Shown here piece after piece: positions 37,723 to 48,703 of a stretch of DNA of 64,000 bases. The notes beneath the pieces were generated by a model. That model had not been told where the DNA came from. It worked only from the letters and a program-made list of their open reading frames with translations, and made no database searches. The position numbers and the translations under genes are program-made. The DNA is from Neocallimastix lanati (nom. inval.) (lineage: Eukaryota; Neocallimastigomycota; Neocallimastigomycetes; Neocallimastigales; Neocallimastigaceae). Location: positions 1,601,001 through 1,665,000 of the forward strand of contig JACVTC010000002.1 in the NCBI GenBank assembly GCA_016946835.1. Direction: 5' to 3'. Each line of letters opens with the position of its first letter. The stretch's first letter is position 1.

Positions 37723-38700
37723 TTAGAAGTTTAAAGACTTTTTGGAATATATTTCTTTTTTATTTTTTTCCATAATCTTATTTAATTGAGGGCAATAGTA
37801 TGAGTAATGACCTTCTTCCTTACAGAAGAAGCAAGTTTTAATAGATAAATTTCTCATTTTCTGGGTTGATTCTTCTATAATATCTTGAGGTTTCGGTTTA
37901 TTATTTGTTTGACTTGTTTGGAAAGTTTCGTTTCTTCTTTTAGGATAAAGTCTTGAAGTAGTACTGTTTTGATTATTTTGATTATGCTGGGAATTATTAA
38001 CATTATAGGTATTAATATTATTGTTCCTTACAGAAAGTCTATCTACTTTCTCGGCAATTTTGAAAGCTTTCTCCATACTTATATCATCTTTAAGGGATAA
38101 TTTCTTCCAAGCTTCATAATTATTTTGAATAGAATCAATATAATCTAGTACACCGATGCGCTTTCTTCTCTTTTTATCAAGTTTAGTGTACAAAGTTCTA
38201 TATCTTACATTAAAGTCTTTAATCTTTTCGTTTCTTTTAATTCGCATTGCACGAAGTTCTTTAAGAAGTAAATTTTGGTCTTCTTTAATACCGTAAAAAT
38301 TTTCAAGACTTGAAATGATTTTTCCAAGAGAAGGAAATTTAATATCATCATCAACATTTTCTTCTTCATCATCTTCTTCTTCTTCATCTGATGAATCATC
38401 ACTTTCATCATCACTATCTTCTCCCAAATCTTCAATAACGCGTTGTACTTCACCAGAGCTGGTAAGTAAACAAGCATTAAATATTGTTTCTGGATCTGTA
38501 ATACCTTGTATCTTGATCCAAAGTTTTAATTCAGTAGCCCAGGACTTAATATCTAAATTGTCCTTGCTAAGTTTCACAATATCTCTTAATTCTTTTTTCA
38601 ATTCTTTAAAGCTCAAAGTTGTTTCCTTGGACATTTTGTTTAAATATTTCTTGTTGTATATTAATGAGGTGATTAAATAAGAATAAATTTGGAAATACAA
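37723..38700 (-). CDS. Element C gag
   Basis: The frame opens 22 codons before a better start at MSKETTLSFKELKKELRD. It has a gag capsid-like region, an acidic Asp/Glu/Ser run (DDEEEENVDDD type) and a zinc knuckle CFFCKEEGHYSYYC near the end. Confidence 0.9.
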   Translation of the reverse strand: MYFQIYSYLITSLIYNKKYLNKMSKETTLSFKELKKELRDIVKLSKDNLDIKSWATELKLWIKIQGITDPETIFNACLLTSSGEVQRVIEDLGEDSDDESDDSSDEEEEDDEEENVDDDIKFPSLGKIISSLENFYGIKEDQNLLLKELRAMRIKRNEKIKDFNVRYRTLYTKLDKKRRKRIGVLDYIDSIQNNYEAWKKLSLKDDISMEKAFKIAEKVDRLSVRNNNINTYNVNNSQHNQNNQNSTTSRLYPKRRNETFQTSQTNNKPKPQDIIEESTQKMRNLSIKTCFFCKEEGHYSYYCPQLNKIMEKNKKEIYSKKSLNF

Positions 38701-38809
38701 CTTTAAAAATATAATTTAATAGGTAATTTAATATCGAATCAATTTTTTTAAAACAATATATTTTAGTAACTTTTGAAAATAATAATTTTATTTGCTTTCT
38801 TTAGTAGAT

Positions 38810-39085
38810 ATAAGCTCGAAATCTTTATCGACAACTTAGTAGAAATTATAAAGCACGAGGTTCTTTTCGACTACTTTATTAAGAATAATTTTTAAGTTCG
38901 AAATCTTTATCGACAACTCAATAGAATAATTTTTAAGTTCGAAATCTTTATCGACAACTCAATAGAATAATTTTAAGTTCGAAATCTTTATCGACAACTT
39001 AATAGAATAATTTTAAGTTCGAAATCTTTATCGACAACTTAATAGAATAATTTTTCAAGCTCGAAATCTTTATCGACCACTTGAA
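38810..39085 (-). repeat. Element C leader tandem repeats, about 42 bp x 6
   Basis: Units contain TTCGAAATCTTTATCGACAA followed by CTYAATAGAATAATTTT. Outer units are more divergent, including one with GCACGAGG. They lie between the 5' LTR and gag. Confidence 0.85.
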
Positions 39086-39644
39086 TTTTGTAATTTAGTA
39101 TATTTGTAGTAATAAATTTAGAAGCAAAGTTTTATTTATTATTTTCACCTTTCAAAAATTTTTCTTTTTAAACGATAAATATTGTTTTGTTATAGCTAAT
39201 AAAATTATTAATTAATTATAATTATTAAATACAAAAAATAATCTTTATTGTCGTACAATCTGATAGTACACACTGTCTGACGTGCAGCTTACCTAATGGT
39301 GTCATGCCACGCGTGTGCCACGATTACTATATTCAATATAAAATATAGCAGTTCAGAGCCCACTAGCCCAATTACTATGTAGGATAAACTTAATCCGATA
39401 ATCTATGTACGGAATAAAAAAAATTTTAAAAGTATTCAATAATATTTTTATTAACTAACACAATATTTTCAAAGTAAATTAAGATTCTTTTACAGGAATT
39501 ATTAAACAAATAAAGTATCAGTAATAAAAAAAAAATAAAAAAAATTTAAATGGCGAAGTTAGCCAAAGTCTGATACTTTATATAATAAAGTGCCTTATAA
39601 CTAGCACAAAGAAAAGTAAAAAAAATATATATAAAAAAAACAAT

Positions 39645-39885
39645 CTTACGCCTTCGGTGACGTAAGCTCCTTATTCGCCAGTGCTTGGAAAGTACCCGCA
39701 CCTTCGTGTGTTGAAACGTTGAAGGCTGAACTATTATTACCGGGTCGGTAACCAAATACCTTCGTCTACTTTCCAATTAATCTCCAAATTAACTACTATT
39801 CAATAACCTACTATGAATAGAGTTAATTTGTTGCTATCTGAGAATACACTGTGTATGAGCTCTATCCGCTCCTTGTTATAATTTT
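39645..39885 (-). promoter_or_regulatory. Leader block shared by elements C and D, with conserved hairpin
   Basis: Positions 39645-39680 are the exact reverse complement of 52842-52877 in D (36 of 36). A second matching block is 39851-39877 against 52691-52714 (GAGCTCAT core). Within the first, CTTACG/CGTAAG pair around a short loop with an inner CC/GG. LTRs of C and D are unrelated, so this leader stretch stands out as conserved. Confidence 0.65.
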
Positions 39886-40062
39886 ACAAAATTTGTTTTT
39901 TTAGAATCTTAATTTTACTTATTTAAAAAAAATTTTTTTATATATACATCAAACAAGCGCCATAGGTTAATCAAAGGATTAACGACTTACTTGTTTATCA
40001 ATATAAAATAAAAAAAATTAAAAAAAAAAAATCTATGTTATTTACTATTATTTCTATTTAAT

Positions 40063-40080
40063 TCCCCGATATCTCCACCA
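40063..40080 (-). promoter_or_regulatory. Element C primer-binding site
   Basis: The plus strand reads TCCCCGATATCTCCACCA, i.e. a tRNA 3' end with acceptor TATCTCC, discriminator A and CCA. It lies 6 bp inside the 5' LTR, as expected for Ty3/gypsy. The tRNA species is not identified. Confidence 0.7.
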
Positions 40081-40086
40081 TATAAA

Positions 40087-40384
40087 TGTTAAGGTTTTAG
40101 AGAATTAAATAAAAATAAAGTAAGGAAACACAAATTTTATTCATTTATTTATTATTTTTATTTATTTTATTAATTTTACTTGATGATATTTAAAAATTAG
40201 TAGCAAAATTTACAACTATTTATACTTTTTTCAAGGCATAAAAGTTGTTCTTGCCACTAAATTACATTTTATTTATTTTTTTTTTTTTTATAAAAACTAT
40301 TAAATTTAAATTGAATTTTATAATTAGTTATATAAAATTTAATTATAACAATATAAATAAAATACATTTATAATATTAATAAAA

Positions 40385-40433
<49 letters not shown>

Positions 40434-40931
40434 TTATTTATTTAAAAATATCTAAAATATTACTAATAAGAATTTATTTAATTGGCTATAATTTTTATTA
40501 CAATCTGTTAAAATATTCAAATAAAAATAAAAATACTATTCTAATATAAAGGTTTTTAATAAAATAAAATATTTTTCAATATAAAATAAAACATTTCGAT
40601 ATAAAATTTTATAATAAAAAGTTAAAATATAATATATAAATTTTTAATTATCAATATATAAAAATATTATTAATATAAATTTTCATTATTAATATAAAAA
40701 AAAAATAAGATTTATTATTAATATTGCTAATATAAGTTTTAAATATATAAAAATATTACTTTTAATATAAGATTTAATATAAAAATCTAAAGTTTAATAT
40801 AATTTTTGATTTAATTTTTGATCTTTGGATTTAAAAATTTATTAAAGTACAAAAATAATAATGTACACATAATGTATTAGAAATAAATCGTAGATTTAAT
40901 TAAGAATGCATTATTTAGTACATTCTTATCA
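40087..40931 (-). repeat. Element C 5' LTR
   Basis: 845 bp; differs from the partner chiefly in the poly(T) length (40387-40430). Confidence 0.95.
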
Positions 40932-40935
40932 TTCA

Positions 40936-41563
40936 ATTAGTAAAATTAGAACTTTGGTTCAATGGTTAGTTACATTGATCATGACCAATATTTCATGGGT
41001 TCGACTCACACCTCAACCCATTTTGCATAAATAATTATTTTATTAATTATTTTATTAATTATTAATAATATCTTCTTGAATATTCTTTCTGTATAAAATT
41101 ATAGAAAGTTAAAGATTCTTTCGGTTCGTAATTCAACCGAAATGAATTTAGAAATTCTTATTATATAAATTATTTTATTCTTTTTTGATAAGATTCATTT
41201 TCATCAATTAAAATCTATATTCTAGAAACTTTACATTATTAATTATTACAAACATATTTCTAAATATTTCTTTAAAATTATTTATACATGTTAAAACTGT
41301 TTTTCCGTTAAAAGTATAAATAGTGCGAACTTCACGATTGAAAATATTTTTCTTCGTGCTTTTATTAATAATAATTAACGTATAAGTAATTCGAAATATT
41401 ACCTTGTTGATTAATATTAATAATTATTTTAAATTTTATAATTAATAAAAAATATTTCTAATAAAACGAATTATTTATACAGATAGTGTAAACCTATTGA
41501 GTTTTCTTCTTTCTGTGTTTCTATATCTCATCCCGCCTTTACAATAGAAGCACCTCCGTTACA
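40936..41563 (+). repeat. Element D 5' LTR, remaining 628 bp
   Basis: Continues the LTR after element C; nearly identical to 56390-57017. It contains the tRNA-like segment with box A and box B. Confidence 0.93.
40948..41020 (+). promoter_or_regulatory. tRNA-like segment with Pol III box A and box B in element D LTR
   Basis: TGGTTCAATGG at 40955-40965 fits the box A consensus at every fixed position. GGTTCGACTCA at 40998-41008 fits box B at ten of eleven. The 43-nt offset is that of a tRNA gene. An ATTG..CAAT stem frames an anticodon-like loop. The acceptor ends do not pair, so this is not a working tRNA gene. The copy in the 3' LTR is at 56409-56462. Confidence 0.5.
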
Positions 41564-42054
41564 ATAAAAGCACCTGCTAATCCAAGCCCTCAATACCTTT
41601 ACGCTATTCCTCAGACATTCTACCGTACTTTTAGGAATTCTACCTTCTCAATATCTTTTGGCAATCGTTGGGTTTCTACTTTTACTATTCTACTATTAAA
41701 GAACAAATATCTACTCTTCCGGTTCTCTCTATCTTAGTCTAATAATCTTTAAATAAATCTTCTTATCTACTATCTCTTTAATACCGGACTTCTATATCTT
41801 TTAATCTCGGATTTTATCTCCTCCCAGACGAATAATTATTGCCTATTGATTCCTATTCAAATTATCACCTTGTCTGTTTTGAGTTACCTTCACTATTATA
41901 TAATTCAATCCTTTGAATCTATTATATTACCGGATAATCCTAATCCTATGGTTGTTGAAATTAATTCTTATAACAAAAATTCTTGTACTACCCGATCAAA
42001 TAATTCAATTTAAATTGTACTACCCTATTAAGATAAAACTTGCATTACCTTAAC

Positions 42055-42086
<32 letters not shown>
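41564..42086 (+). other. Element D leader, left part, ending in a poly(A) run
   Basis: Noncoding, with pyrimidine-rich words (TTCTACC, CTACTATTC). The A-run at 42059-42086 is the insertion site of element F; D's leader resumes at 52229. Confidence 0.7.
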
Positions 42087-42447
42087 TGTTAGAAAATTAG
42101 TATTTTTAGTTTATAAATTTAATTAACATTTTAATTAATATTTTTATTTTATTACAACTTTTATTATAATTTTAAATATTAAATAGTTTATTATAAATAA
42201 ATAGGATATATTATATTAATATATAGTTTATATAGTTTATGAATATAGTTTTAAAAAATTTTTATTTTTATAAGCCTCTTTTATATAGTTAATATTAAAA
42301 CATGTATTTAATGTATTAAAATACGTATGATCCATCAAATGTATTTTGTATGTATAAATGACATTAAATTATGTATTCTTAAAAAATAAGCCTTTTGCTT
42401 CAAATAAATAAAGTTAATAAATAAACAAATATTAAGATTTTTTAACA
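42087..42447 (+). repeat. Element F 5' LTR
   Basis: About 361 bp, followed at once by the shared primer site. Confidence 0.93.
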
Positions 42448-42475
42448 GATTAAGAGTCTAATTTGACTCGATAAG

Positions 42476-43263
42476 TGTAAAGATATGATCAATATCTTTA
42501 GTACATTAATTAATTTATTTTGTACATTAAATTATTTAATGTAATTCACGTTTACAAAATAATGCTAATGCATTAAATTATGTAAAATATATTAATTTAT
42601 GAAATTAATTGATTTATGAAAATTAATAATAAATTTATATTTCATATAATATATAAATTTAAAAATATAAAATTAATTTTTAAATAACCTAAAATTTAGT
42701 AATAAAATATATTAATAAATTTAGTTTAGTTTAATTTTAGTTTAGTTTAATTTTAGTTTAGTTTAATTTTAGTTTAGTTTAATTTTAGTTTAGTTTAATT
42801 TTAGTTTAGTTTAATAATCATAAAAATTAAATAGTAATATATAATTAATAGTATTAATAATAAAAGAATAATAAATAAATAATAAATAAGAACTTATTCA
42901 ATTTGAGTCAAAACAAATTGAATAAAAAGCTTATTGAATTAGTTTTAGTTTTTTATAACTTTATTTAATTTTAGATTAGTTTTTGTTTATTTTATATTGA
43001 ATATATATTTAAATAAATAGAAATAGTATATTATAATATAATTAAGAAAAAATATAAATACATGTAAAATTATTCTATTAAAGAAAATGTAGTTGTTATT
43101 AACTATTTTGCAGTTAATAACTAATAAAAAGAATTTTTATAATAAAGTGATTAATAAAAGAATTTTTTTTAAAATAAATTTCATTTGAGTATTGTTATTG
43201 ATAGTGTTGTTTTTGTTTTTTTTTTTTCGTAATTGTAATCTGCTCCATAAGGAACATTTTACA
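42476..43263 (+). repeat. Element E 5' LTR
   Basis: 788 bp; 16-bp TTTTAGTTTAGTTTAA repeats at about 42720-42812 (six units). Confidence 0.95.
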
Positions 43264-43309
43264 ATAACAACTACCTTGTTATAAAAAGTGGAGCACGTTA
43301 CGATCACGA

Positions 43310-43532
43310 GATTAGAGAACTACCAGTTAAAGAACTACCAGTTAAAGAACTACCAGTTAGAGAACTACCAGTTAAAGAACTACCAATTAGAGAACTACCA
43401 GTTAGAAAACTACCAGTTAGAAAACTACCAGTTAGAGAATTACCAATTAGAGAACTACCAGTTAGAAAACTACCAGTTAGAGAATTACCAATTAGAGAAC
43501 TACCTATTAGAAAACTACCATTTGAAGAATTA
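43310..43532 (+). repeat. 15-bp minisatellite in element E leader
   Basis: About 14 units of AGAGAACTACCAGTT. One frame reads ENYQL over and over with no stop for about 80 codons. It lies in the leader before gag-pol. I regard it as a noncoding repeat, since its length is a multiple of three by nature. Confidence 0.85.
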
Positions 43533-43854
43533 CTAAGAGAAGAAACAAGAAGTAATAATAGAAGAAGTACTATTTGAAGAAGTACTAATTATAATTGCAC
43601 CCATTAAGTCGCCGCCGTGATTACTAATTATATTGGAATATTTGAGATTATTTTTATTTAAACTTATTATTATTATAATAATTTTGTTTACTCGACGGGC
43701 ACCATTTCAAGCGGTTAGAGCCAAGTCGACTTTACATAATATTATAATAGTAAATTTAAATAAAAATAATAATCGTATATAAGAATTCTTTTAATTTTAT
43801 TTTTTCAAAGTGGAAGAACTTAATATTAGGCTAAGAAACCTCCACATTGAAGAT

Positions 43855-46800
43855 ATGGCGGAACGTGGACGAGAAGAAAAACGGAAGGTCAGTAAGCCAC
43901 CGATTTTTAACGGTGAAAGAAAAGAACTTAAAGGGTTCCTCACAATTGTAAATATGAACTTTGAGGATACCCCAGATGACTTTCCAGACGATAGATCAAA
44001 GGTTAGATTTATAACCTCATTCTTAAGAGGTGATCCTTTAAATTGGGCCTCAAATCTATGGGATAATGAAGATCCCTTGATCGATAATTTAAATAATTTT
44101 AAGAGGGAACTTAAAATTAATTATGGGGATCCAGAAGTGGAGACAATTGTGGCTAATGGTAAATTAGATACCATTCGTCAGAAAAAATATGGGCAAGTGT
44201 TAGAATATATTAACCAGTTCAAAACAACTTGCCAAAATTCGGACTTCAACGAATCAGCCAAAATTTATATGTTTCTTAAAGGATTACATTACAAAATGAG
44301 GGAACAATTAGCCGTTGTTAACCCAAATCCAGATTCCCTTAACAGGTTGTATACCGATGTAATTCAAATTGAAAATTTGTCAAAGCGAACTAATCTTGTT
44401 GAATTCTATTATAATCAGCAACGAGTTAGAAATTCGCAACAAAACAGTAACCACAACCAGAGAAATAGTAGTCGTCGTGATGATCCTATGGATGTTGATT
44501 TATTTAGGATCAAAAATGATAGATATAGAAGATACAACCAGAACTATAATCAAAATTTATATGTTGAAAATAAAAGAGACTTTCCTGAAGAAAAGAAAAA
44601 AGGTCTTTGTTTTTTATGTAAACAACCAGGACACTTACAGTTTAATTGTCCTAACAGAAAAAGACCTTCTGGAGTTAAACACAAGAATAAAATTAGAGAA
44701 ACAGATGAAAATCTTCCATCGGCAAAATTAAGAAGAATTAGAATGATCAAGGAATCCGATGATGCTCAAAAAATTAGAGCTATTACTGATGAAGAAAATG
44801 CTATGAATAAAAGAAAGAACAATATAATTACTTTCTATATAAAAACAAATGATATTGAAGAAGTTCCAGTTAGGGTTCTTATCGACTCTGGCTCGGATTT
44901 GAATTTTATTCATCCTTCGTTCGTTAATAAAAACAAAATTAAATTGAATGAAGTTAAAAGATCTTTCAATGTTACTGGACTAGGATATGGTATCTCTACC
45001 ATCTACGAACAAACTGAAAAGTGTATCTTACGATTCAAGAACCATTTTGAAGTTATTCAACTCTATGCACTTTATATTCCTGATGTAGATATCATTCTAG
45101 GTATTCCTTGGATTGAAAAGCATTGTCCAATGAATTATCATGATTCAAGAAAAATATCCTTTCCTTCTGGTTATTGCGCTAGGAACTGTAATAATGGTAA
45201 AAGAAAAAGAAAAAACAAAAATAGAAGCAAGAAAGGTTCAAAGAAGTGTAAGATCGATATCGAACCTGAAGAAGAAAATTCCTATGAACCAAGTACTCCA
45301 TATAAGTGTAAACCCCTCTGGGATTCCGAATCAGAAAGCGAAGCTGAATACGTCCGTGGAAGAAAAGTTAGAACCATTAATGATAGTGATAGTGATAGTG
45401 ATAGTGATAGTATTAATATTAGTGTTAAAGATAATGATTGTAGTAAAGAAAAAATTAACTTTTGTAATTTTAGAGAACTTAGTACAATAGATAAAATCAA
45501 AAAATCATGTAATTTTATTAAATCATGTAAAAATGAAATTTTAAATAAAGAAAGTAAATTGGTCGCCGAACCAACAAACTATTTTTTTTCTTATCAAAAT
45601 TGTGTGTTAGACAATTTGTGTAACTGTCTGATTATTCAGAATTTAGATAATAATAATATTGTTAACGATAGTGATAATAAAATTTCTATTCCTCCTTGTT
45701 ATCTCGATTATATTGAAGTTTTTGATGAAAAGAATTGTGATAAATTACCTCCCCATAGAGAATATGATTGTGAAATAAATTTAAAGGATAATTCAATTCT
45801 ATTCTATGGTCCTATTTATCCTTTAACAGAAGCAGAAAGGGATGAATTGAAAAAGTATATTAAAGAAAACTTAGCAAAAGGATTTATTAGAAAATCCAAA
45901 TCACCAGCTGGTGCCCCTGTCTTATTTGTTAAAAAGAAAGATGGCACTTTGAGATTATGTATTGATTACAGAAAATTAAATGAAATGACTATTAGAAATT
46001 CATATCCTTTACCATTAATAAGTGAATTAATTGACAGAGTTAAAGGTGCTAAATATTTTACTAAGTTAGATCTTAAATCTGCATATAACTTAGTAAGAAT
46101 AAAAGAAGGTGATGAGTATAAGACTGCTTTTAGAACTCGTTATGGACATTATGAATATCTTGTTATGCCTTTTGGGTTAAAGAATGCACCTGCTACATTT
46201 CAACATTTTATAAATGATGTTCTTAGTGACTACTTAGATGATTTTGTTATCTCATATATCGATGATATTCTTATTTATTCAAATAACTTAGAAGAACATC
46301 ATGAACATGTTATAAAAGTGTTGAAAAAACTTTTAGATAATAATTTATATGTTAAACTAGAAAAATGTGAATTCGATGTAACGGAAACCTCCTTCCTGGG
46401 CTACATCATATCTAAAGATGGTCTTAAACCTGATCCTGAAAAAATTAAAGCTATTTTAGATTGGCCTGTACCTACTAATGTCAAAGAAGTTCAGTCATTT
46501 ATTGGACTTTGTAATTATTATAGAGTTTTCATTAAAGATTTTGCCAAAATAGCTTTACCAATACATAAACTCACTCGTAAAAATGTACCTTTTATTTGGG
46601 GACCTGAGCAACAGAATGCTTTTGTTAAATTGAAAGAACTTTTCACATCTGCTCCAATTTTAATTAATCCTGATAGTAATAAACCGTTTATCGTTGAAAC
46701 TGATGCTAGTAACTTTGCAGTTGGAGCTGTACTTTCTCAAGAAGTTGATGGCATTCTCCATCCAGTTGCCTTTATTTCTTCGAGTTTGACTAAGTCTCAA

Positions 46801-48693
46801 AGAAACTACCCCATTTATGATAAGGAACTTCTCGCTATTAAAGTTGCTTTAGAGCAATGGCGTCACTTTTTAGAGGGTGCTCGTCATCCCTTTACTATTT
46901 ACACTGATCATAAAAATTTAACATTTCCTAGAAAACCGGAAATGCTTTCGCAACGTCAAATTAGATGGTATGAATTTTTATCTCGTTTTGATTTTAATAT
47001 TGTCTATAGATCTGGGAAAAAATCGGGTAAACCTGATTTACTATCTAGGAGAAGTGATCATTTATTTAATTTTGAATTTAATTCTTCTTGTCGTGTTATT
47101 AACTGTTTTACTATTAATAATGATACCCTTGCTAATTCTATTTTGAATGTTCTTGAGAATGATGAATTCTATAATTCTGTTAAATCATCCTTATCTATTA
47201 ATAATGCTGTTAACCCTAAAATTCAAAATATTAATAAATTTATGATTGATAAAGAAGGATTTTTACTCTTTAATAATCTGATTTATGTTCCTAAATCGAT
47301 TCGAACGAGAGTTCTTGAACTCCATCATGACTCTCCTACTGCTGGTCATTTTGGTGTTTCTAAGACTCAAGAATTACTTAGCCGCAATTTTTGGTGGCCT
47401 AATTTTTCTCTTGATGTTAAAAAGTTTATTAAGTCTTGTGAAGTTTGCTGTAAATCAAAAATTCCTAGACACAAGCCATATGGACTTCTTTCACCCTTGT
47501 CCACTCCTAATAGAGCTTGGTCTGATATTTCTATGGATTTTATCGTTGAATTACCTAAGTCTAAAGATATGACTACAATTATGGTTGTTGTTGATCGTTT
47601 GACTAAAATGGCTCATTTTATTCCTTTTCGTTGTCTTCCTACTGCTTCAATTGCTGCTGATGCTTTTATCTCGAATATTTTTAAATTACATGGTTTCCCT
47701 GATTCTATTATTTCTGATAGAGGATCGCAATTTACATCTGAATTTTGGAATCGCTTATGTAAACTTCTTGATATTACTCATTCTCTTTCTACCTCCAACC
47801 ATCCGGAGACTGATGGTCAAACGGAGAGGGTGAACGGAATATTGGAACAATATCTTCGTTGTTTCATAAATGAAAGGCAAAATAATTGGGTCGATTTACT
47901 ACCTTTCGCTGAATTCGCTTACAATAATACTTTACATCAATCTATAAATCAATCACCATTCTTCGCAAACTATGGTTTTAATCCTAAATTTAGTCCTGAG
48001 ATTCCATCCTCAGAAAGACCAAGTAGAGCTGAAAAAAGAATATTAGATATTAATAAAAATATTGAATTTTTAAAAAGAAACTTAGAAGAAGCTAAGAAAA
48101 CTTATAAAAAATACGCCGATTTGAAAAGACTTCCTTCCCCTAATTTCGAAGTCGGTAAAAAAGTTTGGTTACTTAAAGGATCTACTACTAAGAATGTTAA
48201 AAGAAAACTAGCCGATCAATTGATAGGTCCTTTTGAAATAATTGAAAAAGTTAGTCCCTTAGCGTACAAACTTAAACTACCTAATAATATGCATTGTCAT
48301 CCAATTTTTCATGTTTCTTTACTTGAACCTTATTATGAGAATGAATTTGAAGATAGAAATGTTAATAAACGAAAGAGTATAAATTTAACTACAAATAATT
48401 CCGATAAGATTCCAGATAAAATAATTAATATGAGAACTTATAAAGGAAAGAATCGTTTTCTTATCTCTTGGAAAGGATCAAATGAAGACTCTTGGATAGA
48501 TGAAGATCAAATTTTAGATAAACAATTAATTCAGGAATACTTTAGAAAAAATAAGAAAAATAAAACAAGAACAAAGGATCAAGAATCTATTAAGAATGAT
48601 GATCATGCCAATGATTTCATTGTAAGACATAAATATCAACCCTTTGTTATAGAACTTCCCTCAAGAAATGATTCTCGCAGGAGCTCGACTTAA
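43855..48693 (+). CDS. Element E gag-pol polyprotein, about 1612 aa
   Basis: The frame is open from 43810, but the first ATG is at 43855 (MAERGREEKRKV). In order: gag (FLTIVNMNFEDTPDDFPDD, WASNLWDNEDP), zinc knuckle CFLCKQPGHLQFNC, protease VLIDSGSDLNFI, an Asp/Ser repeat linker, RT (CIDYRKLNEMT, VMPFGLKNAPATFQ, YIDDILIYS), RNase H (ETDASNFAVGAVLSQ, IYTDHKNL), integrase with H2C2 finger (HHDSPTAGHFG, CEVCCKSK) and DDE core (DISMDFIVELP, SDRGSQFTSE, DGQTERVNGILEQ). A chromodomain-like end follows (MRTYKGKNRFLISWKG, then SWIDEDQI). Gag and pol share one frame. Confidence 0.96.
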   Translation: MAERGREEKRKVSKPPIFNGERKELKGFLTIVNMNFEDTPDDFPDDRSKVRFITSFLRGDPLNWASNLWDNEDPLIDNLNNFKRELKINYGDPEVETIVANGKLDTIRQKKYGQVLEYINQFKTTCQNSDFNESAKIYMFLKGLHYKMREQLAVVNPNPDSLNRLYTDVIQIENLSKRTNLVEFYYNQQRVRNSQQNSNHNQRNSSRRDDPMDVDLFRIKNDRYRRYNQNYNQNLYVENKRDFPEEKKKGLCFLCKQPGHLQFNCPNRKRPSGVKHKNKIRETDENLPSAKLRRIRMIKESDDAQKIRAITDEENAMNKRKNNIITFYIKTNDIEEVPVRVLIDSGSDLNFIHPSFVNKNKIKLNEVKRSFNVTGLGYGISTIYEQTEKCILRFKNHFEVIQLYALYIPDVDIILGIPWIEKHCPMNYHDSRKISFPSGYCARNCNNGKRKRKNKNRSKKGSKKCKIDIEPEEENSYEPSTPYKCKPLWDSESESEAEYVRGRKVRTINDSDSDSDSDSINISVKDNDCSKEKINFCNFRELSTIDKIKKSCNFIKSCKNEILNKESKLVAEPTNYFFSYQNCVLDNLCNCLIIQNLDNNNIVNDSDNKISIPPCYLDYIEVFDEKNCDKLPPHREYDCEINLKDNSILFYGPIYPLTEAERDELKKYIKENLAKGFIRKSKSPAGAPVLFVKKKDGTLRLCIDYRKLNEMTIRNSYPLPLISELIDRVKGAKYFTKLDLKSAYNLVRIKEGDEYKTAFRTRYGHYEYLVMPFGLKNAPATFQHFINDVLSDYLDDFVISYIDDILIYSNNLEEHHEHVIKVLKKLLDNNLYVKLEKCEFDVTETSFLGYIISKDGLKPDPEKIKAILDWPVPTNVKEVQSFIGLCNYYRVFIKDFAKIALPIHKLTRKNVPFIWGPEQQNAFVKLKELFTSAPILINPDSNKPFIVETDASNFAVGAVLSQEVDGILHPVAFISSSLTKSQRNYPIYDKELLAIKVALEQWRHFLEGARHPFTIYTDHKNLTFPRKPEMLSQRQIRWYEFLSRFDFNIVYRSGKKSGKPDLLSRRSDHLFNFEFNSSCRVINCFTINNDTLANSILNVLENDEFYNSVKSSLSINNAVNPKIQNINKFMIDKEGFLLFNNLIYVPKSIRTRVLELHHDSPTAGHFGVSKTQELLSRNFWWPNFSLDVKKFIKSCEVCCKSKIPRHKPYGLLSPLSTPNRAWSDISMDFIVELPKSKDMTTIMVVVDRLTKMAHFIPFRCLPTASIAADAFISNIFKLHGFPDSIISDRGSQFTSEFWNRLCKLLDITHSLSTSNHPETDGQTERVNGILEQYLRCFINERQNNWVDLLPFAEFAYNNTLHQSINQSPFFANYGFNPKFSPEIPSSERPSRAEKRILDINKNIEFLKRNLEEAKKTYKKYADLKRLPSPNFEVGKKVWLLKGSTTKNVKRKLADQLIGPFEIIEKVSPLAYKLKLPNNMHCHPIFHVSLLEPYYENEFEDRNVNKRKSINLTTNNSDKIPDKIINMRTYKGKNRFLISWKGSNEDSWIDEDQILDKQLIQEYFRKNKKNKTRTKDQESIKNDDHANDFIVRHKYQPFVIELPSRNDSRRSST

Positions 48694-48703
48694 AGGGCGA
48701 GAT

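Larger units (their letters stand above)
32864..40931 (-). mobile_element. Element C: Ty3/gypsy LTR retrotransposon, looks whole
   Basis: LTRs of 843 and 845 bp (32864-33706 and 40087-40931) seem to differ mainly in a poly(T) run. TTCA flanks both ends. The minus-strand order is 5' LTR, primer site, leader, gag, protease-RT-RNase H-integrase, polypurine tract CGTCGGGGCATCT, 3' LTR. RT before integrase defines Ty3/gypsy. No chromodomain is visible at the pol end. Near-identical LTRs and long open frames mean a very young copy. Confidence 0.96.

Noticed and set aside
39546-39776. Minus-strand 76-aa frame in element C leader
   Set aside because: It lies over the conserved leader block and has no protein features; more likely chance.
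40948-41020. A functional host tRNA gene
   Set aside because: The acceptor stem does not pair and the same segment recurs in the other LTR of element D.
43288-43536. ENYQL repeat frame as a protein gene
   Set aside because: A 15-bp tandem repeat is open by construction; no ATG context or domain, and it lies in a retroelement leader.
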